Position numbers and translations under genes: made by a program | Notes under the pieces: model-generated | Databases searched by the model: none | Seen by the model: only the letters and a program-made list of their open reading frames with translations | What the model was told of the DNA's origin: nothing | Shown: positions 16,999 through 27,295 of the stretch, piece after piece | Layout: each line of letters begins with the position of its first letter | Position numbering within the stretch: position 1 is the first letter of the stretch | DNA from: Bacteroidales bacterium | Lineage (GTDB): Bacteria > Bacteroidota > Bacteroidia > Bacteroidales > JAADJA01 | Direction of reading: 5' to 3' | DNA length: 64,000 bases | Assembly (NCBI GenBank): GCA_021740645.1 | Contig: JAIOZL010000010.1 | Coordinates: 1 to 64,000 of the forward strand

Positions 16999-19977
16999 TT
17001 ATTTTACAATTAGCTTCTTCTGCCCATGAACCTGGTTATATTTATCAGTTAAAATACAAATATGTATTCCTTTTTCAAGGCCTTTTTTATCCAAGATAAT
17101 TCTATCGCCCTTAAGGTTTGTATATTCCTTTGCTTTACTTCCAAGTACGTTATAAATAGTTAAGGTGTAGCCAGCCAATTTTTGTGCAGAAGTTACTTGC
17201 AAAATAGCTTCATCCATCATCGGATTGGGATAAATAACAAAAGAAAGTTCTTGTTGCAATATCTCCGATTCATTAATATTTACGGTATATCCATTTATTT
17301 CACCAGGAGTTCCATTTCCGTTTGAAGCTACCCAACTTTCAGGCAGCGCATTGTCGTATTCCCAGAATTTCAATTCCAATGAAGGACCGCTTCCGTTCGG
17401 TTCGGGTGGCCATGGAGTATCCACTCCATAATTTACAGTATCTATCATTACCCCTGTGGAATCAAAGAGCCGGATCAATTCACCATTACTGCTCAGACCA
17501 AAATCCAAATCACCTACAAGGTTTTCAACGTCTGGGTAAAAACTACTAAAAGTCGCTGTATCCCTGCTTAGAACCAAATAGCCGTTAGGTTCAATGGTTG
17601 TATTTGGAGGAAACTCAAAAACGTGTGCATCATCTGAATCTTTAAATTCCCAGCCAGAAATATCCATCGTATAACTTTGCGGATTGTAAAACTCTACCCA
17701 GTCTTTTGAATCAAAGTTTCCGTCTGAATTATAATTAATTTCATTTATCACTAATGAATCTATAAGATTAACTTGCTGGAAAACGGCCGTAATCAAGTCT
17801 CCTGTAACAAACTGAAGTGTAACTTGCTTTAGCGTATCGTATGGAGAAACACTATGGTTATATAGCTCCCAATGATCAAAAACAAAGTCAGGGCTGGATT
17901 CAATAGCTTCTAATTTTGTATTAATCCCTCCAAAATAGTATCCTCCCCATGAAGATTCTTCCATGGTTAATGAATTAATTTTCATAATACCAGCTTGAGG
18001 AGGACTTATTGCAAAATTTACTTCATAAGGCCCATCGAGATCGTAGCAACTATTTAGCCCCCCCGGGAGGTAAGCATGCCTGGCACTAATAAAGTTTTTA
18101 ATTTTCTGAACATTAAATTGCCATTGACTAAGTGAGCCCCCCCACCTTGCCACATGATCAGGAATTTCGGGTGTCATTATTTCTTCGATGGAATTTAGAT
18201 ATCCAATCATTCTTTCGGCGTTAAAAGCTGTATTATACAAATCGATATAACGGTTGATATAATAAGTCCGGAACTCTTCGTTATCCAATAAATGATTAAG
18301 CATAACAATATGTTCTTCCGGATCACTAGTCAATCCTTCAGGGTAGCATGGAGAAGTATATGGACTGATGCCCGGAACGCCAGTATAATTAATATAATGC
18401 GCAAAAGTGGCATCTTCATCCCATAAAACATAACCCCATTTCTGGTGGCCACCTTCAGGATTTGTTCCCCGCCACCAACCTACATTCCAGTTGATCCAGT
18501 CGGAACAAACTACATAGGAATTAATTAATATATAATCTACTAAGCTTGTATAATCCAGCCGTGTTTTCACATACTCATAATTCGACTGTACACTCATATC
18601 ATTATATTTAATGAAATCGTGCAAGTCGTTCCAATCATTCCAGGCAGCCTGGCCGCCATATTCAGCCCAACTCCCCCCCCACAACATCAGGAAATAGATA
18701 TCATATTTACCCTGGTTATAGTAATAATCCGTAAAATCATGGTCATTCACTTTCTCGCGGAAGCCATAAATTCCCCAATAGATTCCATTTACATATAAAA
18801 GGCCTTTTTCTCCCTTCCTTACATCCAGGTTTAACCCTTCTCGTTGTGCTGTATTTTGTACGAAAAAATCCCTGAGGAGGGCACTTGTATCTATACCTGG
18901 ATAATTGTCATCCCCAGCAGCCCTTAATATTATTCGCTGAAATTCATCCCGGTCAGTAAGTGGAATAAGTGGTTCACGTATCGCATAATTATACCCGCAT
19001 TCGTCGCGGGATATATAATCGATACTTCTCTGATCATGAACCCACGAATCCTGCCCGTGTTCATTAAATTCACCATAACCAATATTAGTCCTTTCCCCTT
19101 CTTTATTAAAATATTCAAATGTACCGAATGGTCTGAGGGATTGATTTCCATTTAAGAGATTATCCAGCTGTCCGGCTGAGGTTGACATGATGGCCATTGT
19201 ATGTTCATCATTGATAAAATAAGTATTGAATTCTATTAAGCTGTAAGCCACATCAGGGTCTGCGCAAATTGTAACAGCTTTGACAATAGTTGTAGTCGTA
19301 ACAGAGATTGGGTCGGTATAAAGAGGTGATGTGGATATGGGCAAACTCCCATCGATAGTATAATGAATTTCAGAATTAGGTTGAGTGGTGGTTATTGAAG
19401 TAAGGATAGGATCGTCATAAAATCCCGCTGGCAAACTCATTTGAGGTTTATCTGCGTATTTCGTATACGCTGTCGAACTATTATTGGAGGCTCCTGGTGT
19501 TGCGTCAATAAATATACTCCAGTTAGCATTACCGTCTGGTGTTCTTCCCCTGGAATGTTCTTTTCTTGTAATAACAAGCTGAACGGAATCAACAATTTCT
19601 CCGAGTGAATTTGATAAAGTTAAGTATTCAGGATTTTCTTTTGTTTGAGTCAACCTAAAATTGGTATGATAATTACTGCCTGTTACTTCATCCCGTCCCG
19701 TGCACCAAACTTTAATAAATCCCTGACCAGAAATAGTAATTCCATCCGGAAATTGCCACTTCATCAGATTTCCCGGATTGTCACTCAGGTAATACCCTCC
19801 TAAATCCACTGTGCCAGGCCCTGAATTATATAATTCAAACCAGTCCTCATAACTCCCGTAATTATCTGTAAATGATTCCAGATTTGAAGCGGAGTATTCA
19901 TTGATAACCACTTGTGAGGAAAGGATGGATGATATTGCAATAAATAATGCAATGAAGTAAAAGCGGAAATAGTTCAT
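16999..19977 (-). CDS. Secreted CotH/lamin-tail-domain protein with type IX sorting domain
   Basis: 992 residues. Order: signal peptide (FYFIALFIAISSILSSQ); lamin-tail domain (VVINEYSASN ... DWFELYNSG, about 25-165); a chitobiase-like Ig segment (HYTIDGSLP); a CotH kinase-like domain (about 330-620, with YGFREKVNDHDF, DYILINSYV and GYVLWDEDATFAHY); a second lamin-tail domain (LVINEINYNSDG ... DWVEFYNP); and a type A type IX sorting domain (YPNPM ... KKLIVK). CotH domains are atypical protein kinases of spore coats and are frequent in bacterial surface proteins. A role in surface attachment or modification is inferred. A G8 tract lies in the CotH part. Confidence 0.87.
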   Translation of the reverse strand: MNYFRFYFIALFIAISSILSSQVVINEYSASNLESFTDNYGSYEDWFELYNSGPGTVDLGGYYLSDNPGNLMKWQFPDGITISGQGFIKVWCTGRDEVTGSNYHTNFRLTQTKENPEYLTLSNSLGEIVDSVQLVITRKEHSRGRTPDGNANWSIFIDATPGASNNSSTAYTKYADKPQMSLPAGFYDDPILTSITTTQPNSEIHYTIDGSLPISTSPLYTDPISVTTTTIVKAVTICADPDVAYSLIEFNTYFINDEHTMAIMSTSAGQLDNLLNGNQSLRPFGTFEYFNKEGERTNIGYGEFNEHGQDSWVHDQRSIDYISRDECGYNYAIREPLIPLTDRDEFQRIILRAAGDDNYPGIDTSALLRDFFVQNTAQREGLNLDVRKGEKGLLYVNGIYWGIYGFREKVNDHDFTDYYYNQGKYDIYFLMLWGGSWAEYGGQAAWNDWNDLHDFIKYNDMSVQSNYEYVKTRLDYTSLVDYILINSYVVCSDWINWNVGWWRGTNPEGGHQKWGYVLWDEDATFAHYINYTGVPGISPYTSPCYPEGLTSDPEEHIVMLNHLLDNEEFRTYYINRYIDLYNTAFNAERMIGYLNSIEEIMTPEIPDHVARWGGSLSQWQFNVQKIKNFISARHAYLPGGLNSCYDLDGPYEVNFAISPPQAGIMKINSLTMEESSWGGYYFGGINTKLEAIESSPDFVFDHWELYNHSVSPYDTLKQVTLQFVTGDLITAVFQQVNLIDSLVINEINYNSDGNFDSKDWVEFYNPQSYTMDISGWEFKDSDDAHVFEFPPNTTIEPNGYLVLSRDTATFSSFYPDVENLVGDLDFGLSSNGELIRLFDSTGVMIDTVNYGVDTPWPPEPNGSGPSLELKFWEYDNALPESWVASNGNGTPGEINGYTVNINESEILQQELSFVIYPNPMMDEAILQVTSAQKLAGYTLTIYNVLGSKAKEYTNLKGDRIILDKKGLEKGIHICILTDKYNQVHGQKKLIVK

Positions 19978-20206
19978 GGTATATTTTATTTTAAATTTAG
20001 TATTGATGCTGCACCTTTTAATCCCTGAATTCTATGCTAAAGTAAGAATAATTTTAATGATTTAAAATCGCATAAAAGACAATAATTCATCTCAAATGGT
20101 TGGTTTATAAATCTTTGATGTTAATTTACGTTAAAATTTAAATATTTAAATAACTATTTCGCAATAAATCGGGTAATTTAGACATTGATGTTAAAAAACC
20201 CTAAAC

Positions 20207-20857
20207 ATGAAAGCCTATAAACAATTCAGTTTTCAAAAAGAAAAAAAGTTTTTATTAAGTTATGCGTTTTGCCTTATCATACTGGGATTCACTATAATGT
20301 TTTCGCCTGTTTTAGCCCAGGACAAGGAAAGCTTAAATAATGAACCAACGCTAAGAGTTGAAGTTAAAAAGGAATATGATGAAACCGGGAATTTGGTAAA
20401 CGTGGATTCTACGATGATATGGAGTTGGAACGGAATTGACTTCAATTTTGATCAGCTTGATTCCTCTTATAATGAATGGAATGATTTATACTTTGACTTC
20501 TTTCACAAAAATCAAAAGCCGGGTTTAGGTTTTTTTGGAGTTCCACCGGGTCCTCCTCTCCATCGCTTTTGGGACTGGAATGAAGATGATTCTTCGGCCA
20601 TATCAAAACTTGACGAAATTTTTGAAGAAAAATTTTCTGACTGGTACGATCGCAACTTTTTTATGCCTCCTCAAATTGATCTGAATGACACATTAAACCC
20701 TGGAAAACCAGAAGATCCCAACTATACTTTAAGGGAGTTTAATAATAAGTTTGAACAACATTTACAAAGGATGCAGGAATACATGCGGGAAAGAGATGCG
20801 TTATTTGATCGGTATTATGGAGAGCCTCAGGTGAACATCCCGAAGAAGGAATTTTAG
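20207..20857 (+). CDS. Exported protein of unknown function
   Basis: 216 residues. A basic N-terminus and hydrophobic helix (about 17-38, ending FSPVLAQ) form a signal peptide. The mature part is rich in Trp, Phe and Asp, with a short GLGFFGVPPGPPLHRFWDW segment and a charged helical end. I recognise no domain. Its last four bases overlap the end of the convergent gene 20854-21843. Periplasmic location is likely. Confidence 0.7.
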   Translation: MKAYKQFSFQKEKKFLLSYAFCLIILGFTIMFSPVLAQDKESLNNEPTLRVEVKKEYDETGNLVNVDSTMIWSWNGIDFNFDQLDSSYNEWNDLYFDFFHKNQKPGLGFFGVPPGPPLHRFWDWNEDDSSAISKLDEIFEEKFSDWYDRNFFMPPQIDLNDTLNPGKPEDPNYTLREFNNKFEQHLQRMQEYMRERDALFDRYYGEPQVNIPKKEF

Positions 20858-21843
20858 CCCTTTGCTTTATCAATTATTTCCTCAAGGTTTTTAATCTTAT
20901 CCTTGAGCTCTTTTATTCTAAACTCACGTCCTACGAACAGATCGTTAAATCTTTGAAGTTGTTTATTTTTAGTTTCAAGTTCGCTATATTTCTGATCAAG
21001 TTCTTTCGTTCGCTTTTCTACGAGTTCTTCAAGTTTATCTTTGTGTTTGTAAAGTTCTTTTTCTGATTTATTGAGCCGCTGATTTTTTTCAGTTAATTGA
21101 AGATTTGTGAGTTGAAGTTCATTTGTCCTGATTTTAACTTTCTCTTCAAGGATTTCATTTAAATGTTCCACCTTCAATTTTTCTTCATTTAAAAGGTAAA
21201 TGGTATAAAATTCCCTTCGGGTATAATATTCCACAAAATAAGAAGCCAACATACCAAACAAAATGGAACTTGCCAAAAAGAATGTATTCATATAATTTTC
21301 TACAAAAGGGATATTAAACTTAAGGTTGATAAATAAGATATAAATAACAAACATTACCAATCCTGACATGGTAGACCAAATAAACCTTAACTTGCTGAAC
21401 ATAAAATTGTACATCATTACTAAAATTAACCCAATAAAATAATTAAACTGGTAGGGTTCTTTACTATGAGAAATCATATACATAATGCCAATACCAGCTA
21501 ATTGAATAATTATAAAAATTATACTTTGCCAGTTTTTTCTGAAAATATCGTAATAGGAAAAGATAAAAACCAAAAAAGAAACCGGAAAACTTACAACCAG
21601 CCTGGTTAATAAAAATTCTCGTTTGAATTCAGGATAAACTACAATATCAAGTAAATAAAATCCCATATAAAGCGCAATGCTAAATAAAAGGGAAATCCGG
21701 ACAAAATCAATTGAGTACTCGTAATAATATTTATTATATTCTACTTCTATTTTATTTCGAAAGGCCAGGGTTAAAGGATTAAGATCCATATCCTTATGAA
21801 TACCTGTTATTTTACTTGTAAAAATATTATCAATAATTTTCAT
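20854..21843 (-). CDS. Polytopic membrane protein with C-terminal coiled coil and GREFRIKELK motif
   Basis: About 329 residues from ATG 21843, which has AGGA just before it; the longer frame begins at a TTG (21870). Five to six transmembrane helices fill about residues 45-210. A long coiled coil (EKVKIRTNELQLTN ... KRTKELDQKYSELETKNK) follows and ends in LFVGREFRIKELKDKIKNLEE, nearly the same ending as the TPR protein at 10258-11814. No kinase, cyclase or other output domain follows. It is probably a sensory or scaffolding membrane protein of unknown partner. Confidence 0.78.
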   Translation of the reverse strand: MKIIDNIFTSKITGIHKDMDLNPLTLAFRNKIEVEYNKYYYEYSIDFVRISLLFSIALYMGFYLLDIVVYPEFKREFLLTRLVVSFPVSFLVFIFSYYDIFRKNWQSIIFIIIQLAGIGIMYMISHSKEPYQFNYFIGLILVMMYNFMFSKLRFIWSTMSGLVMFVIYILFINLKFNIPFVENYMNTFFLASSILFGMLASYFVEYYTRREFYTIYLLNEEKLKVEHLNEILEEKVKIRTNELQLTNLQLTEKNQRLNKSEKELYKHKDKLEELVEKRTKELDQKYSELETKNKQLQRFNDLFVGREFRIKELKDKIKNLEEIIDKAKG

Positions 21844-22014
21844 TCCTAACAATGGTATTAGTAGATACAAATACTATAATAATTTGGGTGGTGAGGGTGA
21901 ATTATAATACGGTGCAAGGTAAATAATTTATTTTAAATATTTTATAATTCCTCTATTTTTATTACCCTCGAAAATATAGATTCAAACTTCCTTTAAGTGG
22001 TACCAGAAACTCGT

Positions 22015-22049
22015 TAAAAAAAAAAAGGCTAATTCAAAATTAGCCTTTT
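22015..22049 (-). terminator. Intrinsic terminator after the 22075-26798 gene pair
   Basis: AAAAGGCTAA (22023-22032), 7-nt loop, TTAGCCTTTT (22040-22049). On the minus strand it is followed by a run of about ten T. It lies 26 nt past the stop of the small gene at 22075. Confidence 0.8.
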
Positions 22050-22074
22050 AAAATTTTATAATCCAGTTGAAATA

Positions 22075-22308
22075 TTAATCTTCTAGGATTCTTTTACGTG
22101 CATCATATACTTTTCTTCCGGCATAGCCAAAACCAAGCACAAGCATAATCAATATTCCTCCACCTATTGGTGCTCCACCACCAACTGGAGTATTTCCACC
22201 AGTTGGCCCACTCCCACCATTAGGGTGAGGTGGATTCTGAGCTAACAAAAAGAGAGGTGCTGTGAGAAGAAATGCTGCTACTATAAATATTTTCAGCGCT
22301 TTTTTCAT
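22075..22308 (-). CDS. Small exported protein with Gly-rich linker and C-terminal membrane anchor (PID-CTERM-like)
   Basis: 77 residues. Signal peptide (IFIVAAFLLTAPLFLLAQ), a Pro/Gly/Asn-rich stretch (NPPHPNGGSGPTGG), then APIGGGILIMLVLGFGYAGRK: a hydrophobic helix followed by basic residues. The last part resembles the short PID-type sorting signals of Bacteroidota (PIDGG-hydrophobic-Gly-Lys), with Gly in place of Asp. It lies 92 nt downstream of the 1465-residue secreted protein and ahead of a shared terminator, so the two are probably co-transcribed. Function unknown. Confidence 0.72.
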   Translation of the reverse strand: MKKALKIFIVAAFLLTAPLFLLAQNPPHPNGGSGPTGGNTPVGGGAPIGGGILIMLVLGFGYAGRKVYDARKRILED

Positions 22309-22400
22309 ATGTAAAATTTTTATTTGATTATCAGATAAGTTTCACTTGTCGTATAACCAAAGGCCGGAATCAAAAAACCGGCCTGTGGTTATTTAACATT

Positions 22401-25400
22401 TTACTTAATAAATACTTTTTTGGTTACAATTCCATCATCACTGGTAACCACAACTAAATAATAACCAGTTTCCTGAAGTGTGAGAACTGTTCTAGTGCCG
22501 ATAATTCCAGAATGTGTAATTTCCTGTCCCATCATATTGAAAATTTCAATATTTCCGTTTGAAACTTCAGTAAGAACAATATGTACATCTTTATCAATAG
22601 AATAGATATTTACAAGGCTCTCCAGGTCGTTTTCCATTCCTAATGGAGCGAAGTGGAGAATAAACCTTTCAGATGCATCATTAACACTATAATCAAAACT
22701 GTATGATTCAACAGTCAGATTAGTAAAAGTACCAAGGAACGTATCTTCTAACCAAACTGATGGGATATCATTAATTTCTATCGCTTCGATGGTATAAGTA
22801 CCGTCAATGCCTGCAAAGAATCCCATTGGGATCATCGTGGTTTCCGGGAGCGCATTAGCCGCAAGTGCTTTGTCGGCTATAGTATATATTTGAGGATAAG
22901 AAGCATCGTGAGCAAATAACTTACGGGCATCTTCTTGTCCATCAAATAATTCGTTAGCGCCTTCAACAAAATGAACAACTGCAATGTCGTTTCTTCCGTT
23001 ACCTGTAGCTTCTAATCTAAGATAATTAGAATAGGAATTTTTAAGGAATGCAGTGTTAATATGGGTCCTTACTGAATTATCCATTATTAAAGTTCCCACA
23101 TCAGGAGCACTACCATCATTCACAAATACGAAGAATCCCTGGCCCGGGGCAACGAATTGACCCTGGTTACCAGAACCAGAAGAACCAGAACCTGTAGTAT
23201 AAATACCCCAGTTTCCCTGATCTTCTACGTAGATAGATGCCATTGTATTGACTTTTGTCCAACCGGCAGCATCCCAATCAATAGCAGAAGGATAAGGGTT
23301 ACCCACGAGGTTGTTTCCACCATCATCACCGTTAACCTGGCGCGTAAGATTACTTACAGATCCAAATGTGCCGGAATTTAAATCCCCAACAAATTCAAAT
23401 GTCCAGTCAGTAACCGAAGGTGTAGCATTTGCTCCATCAACCCATACAGCATAACCTTGCATTGGGTTAAGGGGTGTGGCTACATCTATAATTTCATTAT
23501 AAGTGTTTGTAGCCTCATCAAATCCTTGTAAATAAACATTAAGGCCAGTACTACCAGGTAAGTGGAACATATTAGCTGTAGCCCCATTTACCGGAGGTGA
23601 TACAAAGTGCCAGTTATCATTACCTGTAGGAGGTGTATATTGTGCATCAAGATAACGTTGAACTTTAGCTGTACCATTCATTGTTAAGTTACCATTGTCT
23701 ATCAAAGTAGCTGTTCCTGAAGCATCCGACTCCATTAACATACCGTAACAATATCCTGCTGAAGATAGCGTAGGATAATTTGATAAACCTACCGGAATAG
23801 TAACATCCGTATTTCCTGTTGGTACTCCCAGAGTCCAGTTTGCACCATCGTGCCAGTCATTGCTTGTTGCACCTGTCCAAACAGTAGTAGCAGGAATAGT
23901 AATTGCATCCACATATACATCGTTACCATAGTCACTAACTCCAAGGATTCCAATCATAACAGTTTGTCCGTCGTATGCACTTAAATCAATTACATGCCTT
24001 TCCCAACTGTTAACAGGACCATAACGCTGAATAAATTCTCCAGCACTCCAATTAACACCATCAGTAGAAACCTGTACTCTAATACCTTCATTAACAGCAG
24101 AAGAAAAACCAGTTTCATGCAATACCCAAATAGCCATGTCAACATCAGTCATTCCTGTAAAATCCAGGAATGGTGATTCTAATCTTGCTGATGCAAAATC
24201 AGGGCATGTCCATGAATTAAATCCCGCCATAAATGATCCTTCAACTGCTGGAGCACCACTGGGGTGAACAGTTGTTCCATATTTACTCCAATCAGGATCA
24301 GTTCCCGGATCATTAACAATAACTTCATTCCAGCAAGCTGGGGCCACTGTATTTTCAAAACCTTCTGACCAAGGGAAAGAAGTAATGGAAGCAGGACAAG
24401 GATTTACAGTAAGCACACCTGAGACATTTGTTGTACCGTCCCATGCACCACCTTGAAATCCACCATAAGTGAAAGGTCCACCTAAATAACGGTAACGGCT
24501 GGCATAATAATAAGTACCTGCTGGCAGGCCCTGAGCTGCACCTAAACCAAGGTAATACTCATCATTATTAAATAGTGGATCATCTGCACCATAATTATAA
24601 TCAGCAGTTACCCAATCTGTCCACAATGCAGGATCAGTATCCGAAGTGCTGTATCCTATCCAACATTCAATTCCAATACCAGGGCCATCAGGCTCAGTAA
24701 CTCCACCTTCATAACATTGTGCATAAACATTAACATTTTCACCTTGTTCTACAGTAGCTGTTCCTGGCCACTGAAGGTTGAACCAGGTTAAAGTAGCCGT
24801 GGGAGCTTCCTGTATAGTTACATCATCCAACGAAATATCGCTCTGGTAGCTATAGGTAGCTGTATATTCTTCTCCACTAAACCTAATCTGGGTAGCAGAG
24901 GATTGATATGCGCTTAAATCTATAGTGTATTGATCCCATTGGCCATTTGCAGTTAAAATTGCTACATCATTATTCCAGGAGGTGCCATCAAAAATGTCAA
25001 CAAAAATAGTTGATGAGTTTACATAACTACCTATCCAATAATAGAAGCTCAATTGAGGGGCACTCATACCACTTAAGTCAAAAATAGGAGTGTATAAATC
25101 AGCCGGATCAGCATATGGGCTTTCGCTATCATCAATTGCAGCAAAATAGCCACTACCTGTAGTATGATCTGCATTTGCTCCAAAACCCATATATGTTACG
25201 AATAGCCAGTTATCATTACTAGCGCTGGCAACCCTCGACCAACAATCGGGAATACTCCCAGCATTTTCAAAATCTTCAGTATAGGGGAAAGTAGACACAG
25301 ATAAACAAGAGGTTGTAAATGTTTCTGGTCCTATCCAATCGCTAACATCTGTATTATTTTGACCACAGTCAGCACGAACATACCAATCGTAATCAGCAGA

Positions 25401-26798
25401 AGCTGAACCACCTGACCAGGTGTATGGATTACTGACATCATTCGCGGTTGGCGTAGACCCCGGATCTGGGGCAGGACTACCATTAGGAACAACATATACA
25501 TCGAAAAACGATTCCGGAGAATTCCATCCAAATATTGCACCATCAGCAGTAATTGCTGAAGTCGTTAGCAAAGTTGGATCCGGGCACATAGGTACTGCAT
25601 CTATACTCACATCATCCAGGTAAACGTAATACAGGTAGTTGCCATAATAATGGAATCCAATATAAACGGTTTGCCCAACATAAGTTGTTAAATCTACCAA
25701 TGTTTCTTGCCAAGTGGTATTAGATAGGGAAACGGCAGTCCAAGTAAAAGAGCCTGGATCTGTTGAGGTAGAAATACCCCATTCCAATAATTCACCTGTT
25801 GTATTGTATTTTCTATGCCAGAAGGAAAGCTGTGTAAAAGCGGCATCTATTGTTACCGGGGGTGAAAATAAATATTGGTTATAATTTGAACTAGAAGAAT
25901 AGGAACTAAACCTGGCTGAATAGGTACCTCCCCCAGTGTGGTTCTGAGTACTGCTTTGCGTAATATCATTAGGTCCTACAGTAACTATTTTCGACCAGCA
26001 ATCAGGTAAAAATGTCCCTTCAAAATCCTCTACCCAGGGAAAAGTAATCGGTTCACATTCTGTACTAAAACTCCAAACCGGACCAGCTGTTTCAGCTTTA
26101 GATGCATTTCTGCCAATAACCTGCCAGTAGTATGTAGTAGCAAAATTCATTGTACCAGGATCATAACTTGCCGTTATTGCTGCTAGGTTATCCGCTACTT
26201 TAGTAGTTGGTGGATTATCTATGCCAAAAAACAGGTCATAGGTTTCGGTATTATCACCAAATGTCCATGAAAGGTCGGCTGTTGAAGAAACAAAAATTTC
26301 TCCATTAGCAGGATCTGGTAAAGTCGGAACTCCTGGTGCGCCAGCTGGTGTATAAAAGAAAGAGACCGTTATTCCAGTAGCCTGATGGCCACCATCACCA
26401 TAATTGTCTTCGATCCATATTTTCCATAAACCATTTATTGCTTGCCCATTAAAGTCAATTAAAGGCACTGTATAAGTTCCTGAGGATTGCCCACCTGCTA
26501 TCTGCACTAGGGTTCCGATAGGTGATTCTACCCAAAATGATCCTTCAGAGGGATATGAATCAGTTATCCAGGTATATGATATCTCCCATCCTGTTATAAT
26601 ATCAGTCTCTGTTGCAGTAAAATCTGTCCAGCCGAGTTCTGTATATGTATTATAAGAATAATCAAATTGCCCTGGGCTGTCAGAAACAGGATAATCATAT
26701 TGCTGGCCAATAGAACTAATTGATAGCCCTACAAGCAGCAAAAAAATGCCAGCCAATTTAATCAGCGGCTTTTTAAATTGTGTAAATTTTCTCATCAT
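22401..26798 (-). CDS. Giant secreted multidomain adhesin-like protein with type IX sorting domain
   Basis: 1465 residues. Signal peptide (LAGIFLLLVGLSISSIGQ); a P-domain-like beta-sandwich (about 35-150, GLWKIWIEDNYGDGG); an Fn3-like domain (PANGEIFVSSTADLSW); then at least three choice-of-anchor-J/MAM-like domains, each opening with F-P-[WY]-x-E-[DG]-F-E-[GN] and a -CW- a few residues later (about 253, 505 and 815). A beta-rich C-terminal part with a beta-helix-like stretch ends in a type A sorting domain (NGNIEIFNMMGQ ... KKVFIK). Such proteins bind carbohydrate or mediate adhesion and gliding. The substrate is unknown. Confidence 0.85.
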   Translation of the reverse strand: MMRKFTQFKKPLIKLAGIFLLLVGLSISSIGQQYDYPVSDSPGQFDYSYNTYTELGWTDFTATETDIITGWEISYTWITDSYPSEGSFWVESPIGTLVQIAGGQSSGTYTVPLIDFNGQAINGLWKIWIEDNYGDGGHQATGITVSFFYTPAGAPGVPTLPDPANGEIFVSSTADLSWTFGDNTETYDLFFGIDNPPTTKVADNLAAITASYDPGTMNFATTYYWQVIGRNASKAETAGPVWSFSTECEPITFPWVEDFEGTFLPDCWSKIVTVGPNDITQSSTQNHTGGGTYSARFSSYSSSSNYNQYLFSPPVTIDAAFTQLSFWHRKYNTTGELLEWGISTSTDPGSFTWTAVSLSNTTWQETLVDLTTYVGQTVYIGFHYYGNYLYYVYLDDVSIDAVPMCPDPTLLTTSAITADGAIFGWNSPESFFDVYVVPNGSPAPDPGSTPTANDVSNPYTWSGGSASADYDWYVRADCGQNNTDVSDWIGPETFTTSCLSVSTFPYTEDFENAGSIPDCWSRVASASNDNWLFVTYMGFGANADHTTGSGYFAAIDDSESPYADPADLYTPIFDLSGMSAPQLSFYYWIGSYVNSSTIFVDIFDGTSWNNDVAILTANGQWDQYTIDLSAYQSSATQIRFSGEEYTATYSYQSDISLDDVTIQEAPTATLTWFNLQWPGTATVEQGENVNVYAQCYEGGVTEPDGPGIGIECWIGYSTSDTDPALWTDWVTADYNYGADDPLFNNDEYYLGLGAAQGLPAGTYYYASRYRYLGGPFTYGGFQGGAWDGTTNVSGVLTVNPCPASITSFPWSEGFENTVAPACWNEVIVNDPGTDPDWSKYGTTVHPSGAPAVEGSFMAGFNSWTCPDFASARLESPFLDFTGMTDVDMAIWVLHETGFSSAVNEGIRVQVSTDGVNWSAGEFIQRYGPVNSWERHVIDLSAYDGQTVMIGILGVSDYGNDVYVDAITIPATTVWTGATSNDWHDGANWTLGVPTGNTDVTIPVGLSNYPTLSSAGYCYGMLMESDASGTATLIDNGNLTMNGTAKVQRYLDAQYTPPTGNDNWHFVSPPVNGATANMFHLPGSTGLNVYLQGFDEATNTYNEIIDVATPLNPMQGYAVWVDGANATPSVTDWTFEFVGDLNSGTFGSVSNLTRQVNGDDGGNNLVGNPYPSAIDWDAAGWTKVNTMASIYVEDQGNWGIYTTGSGSSGSGNQGQFVAPGQGFFVFVNDGSAPDVGTLIMDNSVRTHINTAFLKNSYSNYLRLEATGNGRNDIAVVHFVEGANELFDGQEDARKLFAHDASYPQIYTIADKALAANALPETTMIPMGFFAGIDGTYTIEAIEINDIPSVWLEDTFLGTFTNLTVESYSFDYSVNDASERFILHFAPLGMENDLESLVNIYSIDKDVHIVLTEVSNGNIEIFNMMGQEITHSGIIGTRTVLTLQETGYYLVVVTSDDGIVTKKVFIK

Positions 26799-27004
26799 AA
26801 AATAAAAATTTAGGTTAGCTAATATAAAATAATTGATTATTTGTCTGATTTACATCGTTTTATCTCAAAATAGAAAAAGTAAAAATTTGGTGACCTGAAA
26901 TTATGTTTCAAATATATGCTAATTATTTTTTCAATTAACAAATTTTTAAGAAAAAATAGGCCAAATGTTAATAAGATGATAATATTTGTCAGCTTTTGAA
27001 TTCA

Positions 27005-27023
27005 TCTTTTCGTTGCGAAAAGA
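27005..27023. repeat. Perfect 8-bp hairpin in the 497-nt gap 26799-27295
   Basis: TCTTTTCG (27005-27012), loop TTG, CGAAAAGA (27016-27023). There is no T-run, so it is not a normal terminator. The gap is otherwise A/T-rich and shows no open frame that I would call a gene. TAGTTTTC at 27275-27282 is a near -7 box for the next gene. Confidence 0.4.
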
Positions 27024-27295
27024 GAGATACTGATCAATAATTCCCGGATGTTATATCTTTTGCTCAGGGATAAAGAAAATTTATTAGCTACCCCTTTAAA
27101 GTAACTCTATTATGCTGTTTGATTAAGGTTTTATTTGAAGGTGTAAATCGGATATCCTACACTAAAAATTGAACCGAGAAATTATTTAAGAATGAGGATT
27201 AGCAAGGTAAAAACGCAGTTATATTGAAAACTTATCATAATTATAATCCATCCATTGTTGGATTTGTACTAATTTAGTTTTCAAAACTATTATAA

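Noticed and set aside
22015..22049. Hairpin first considered as a riboswitch
   Set aside because: A long T-run follows on the minus strand directly after the gene pair, so it is a simple terminator.
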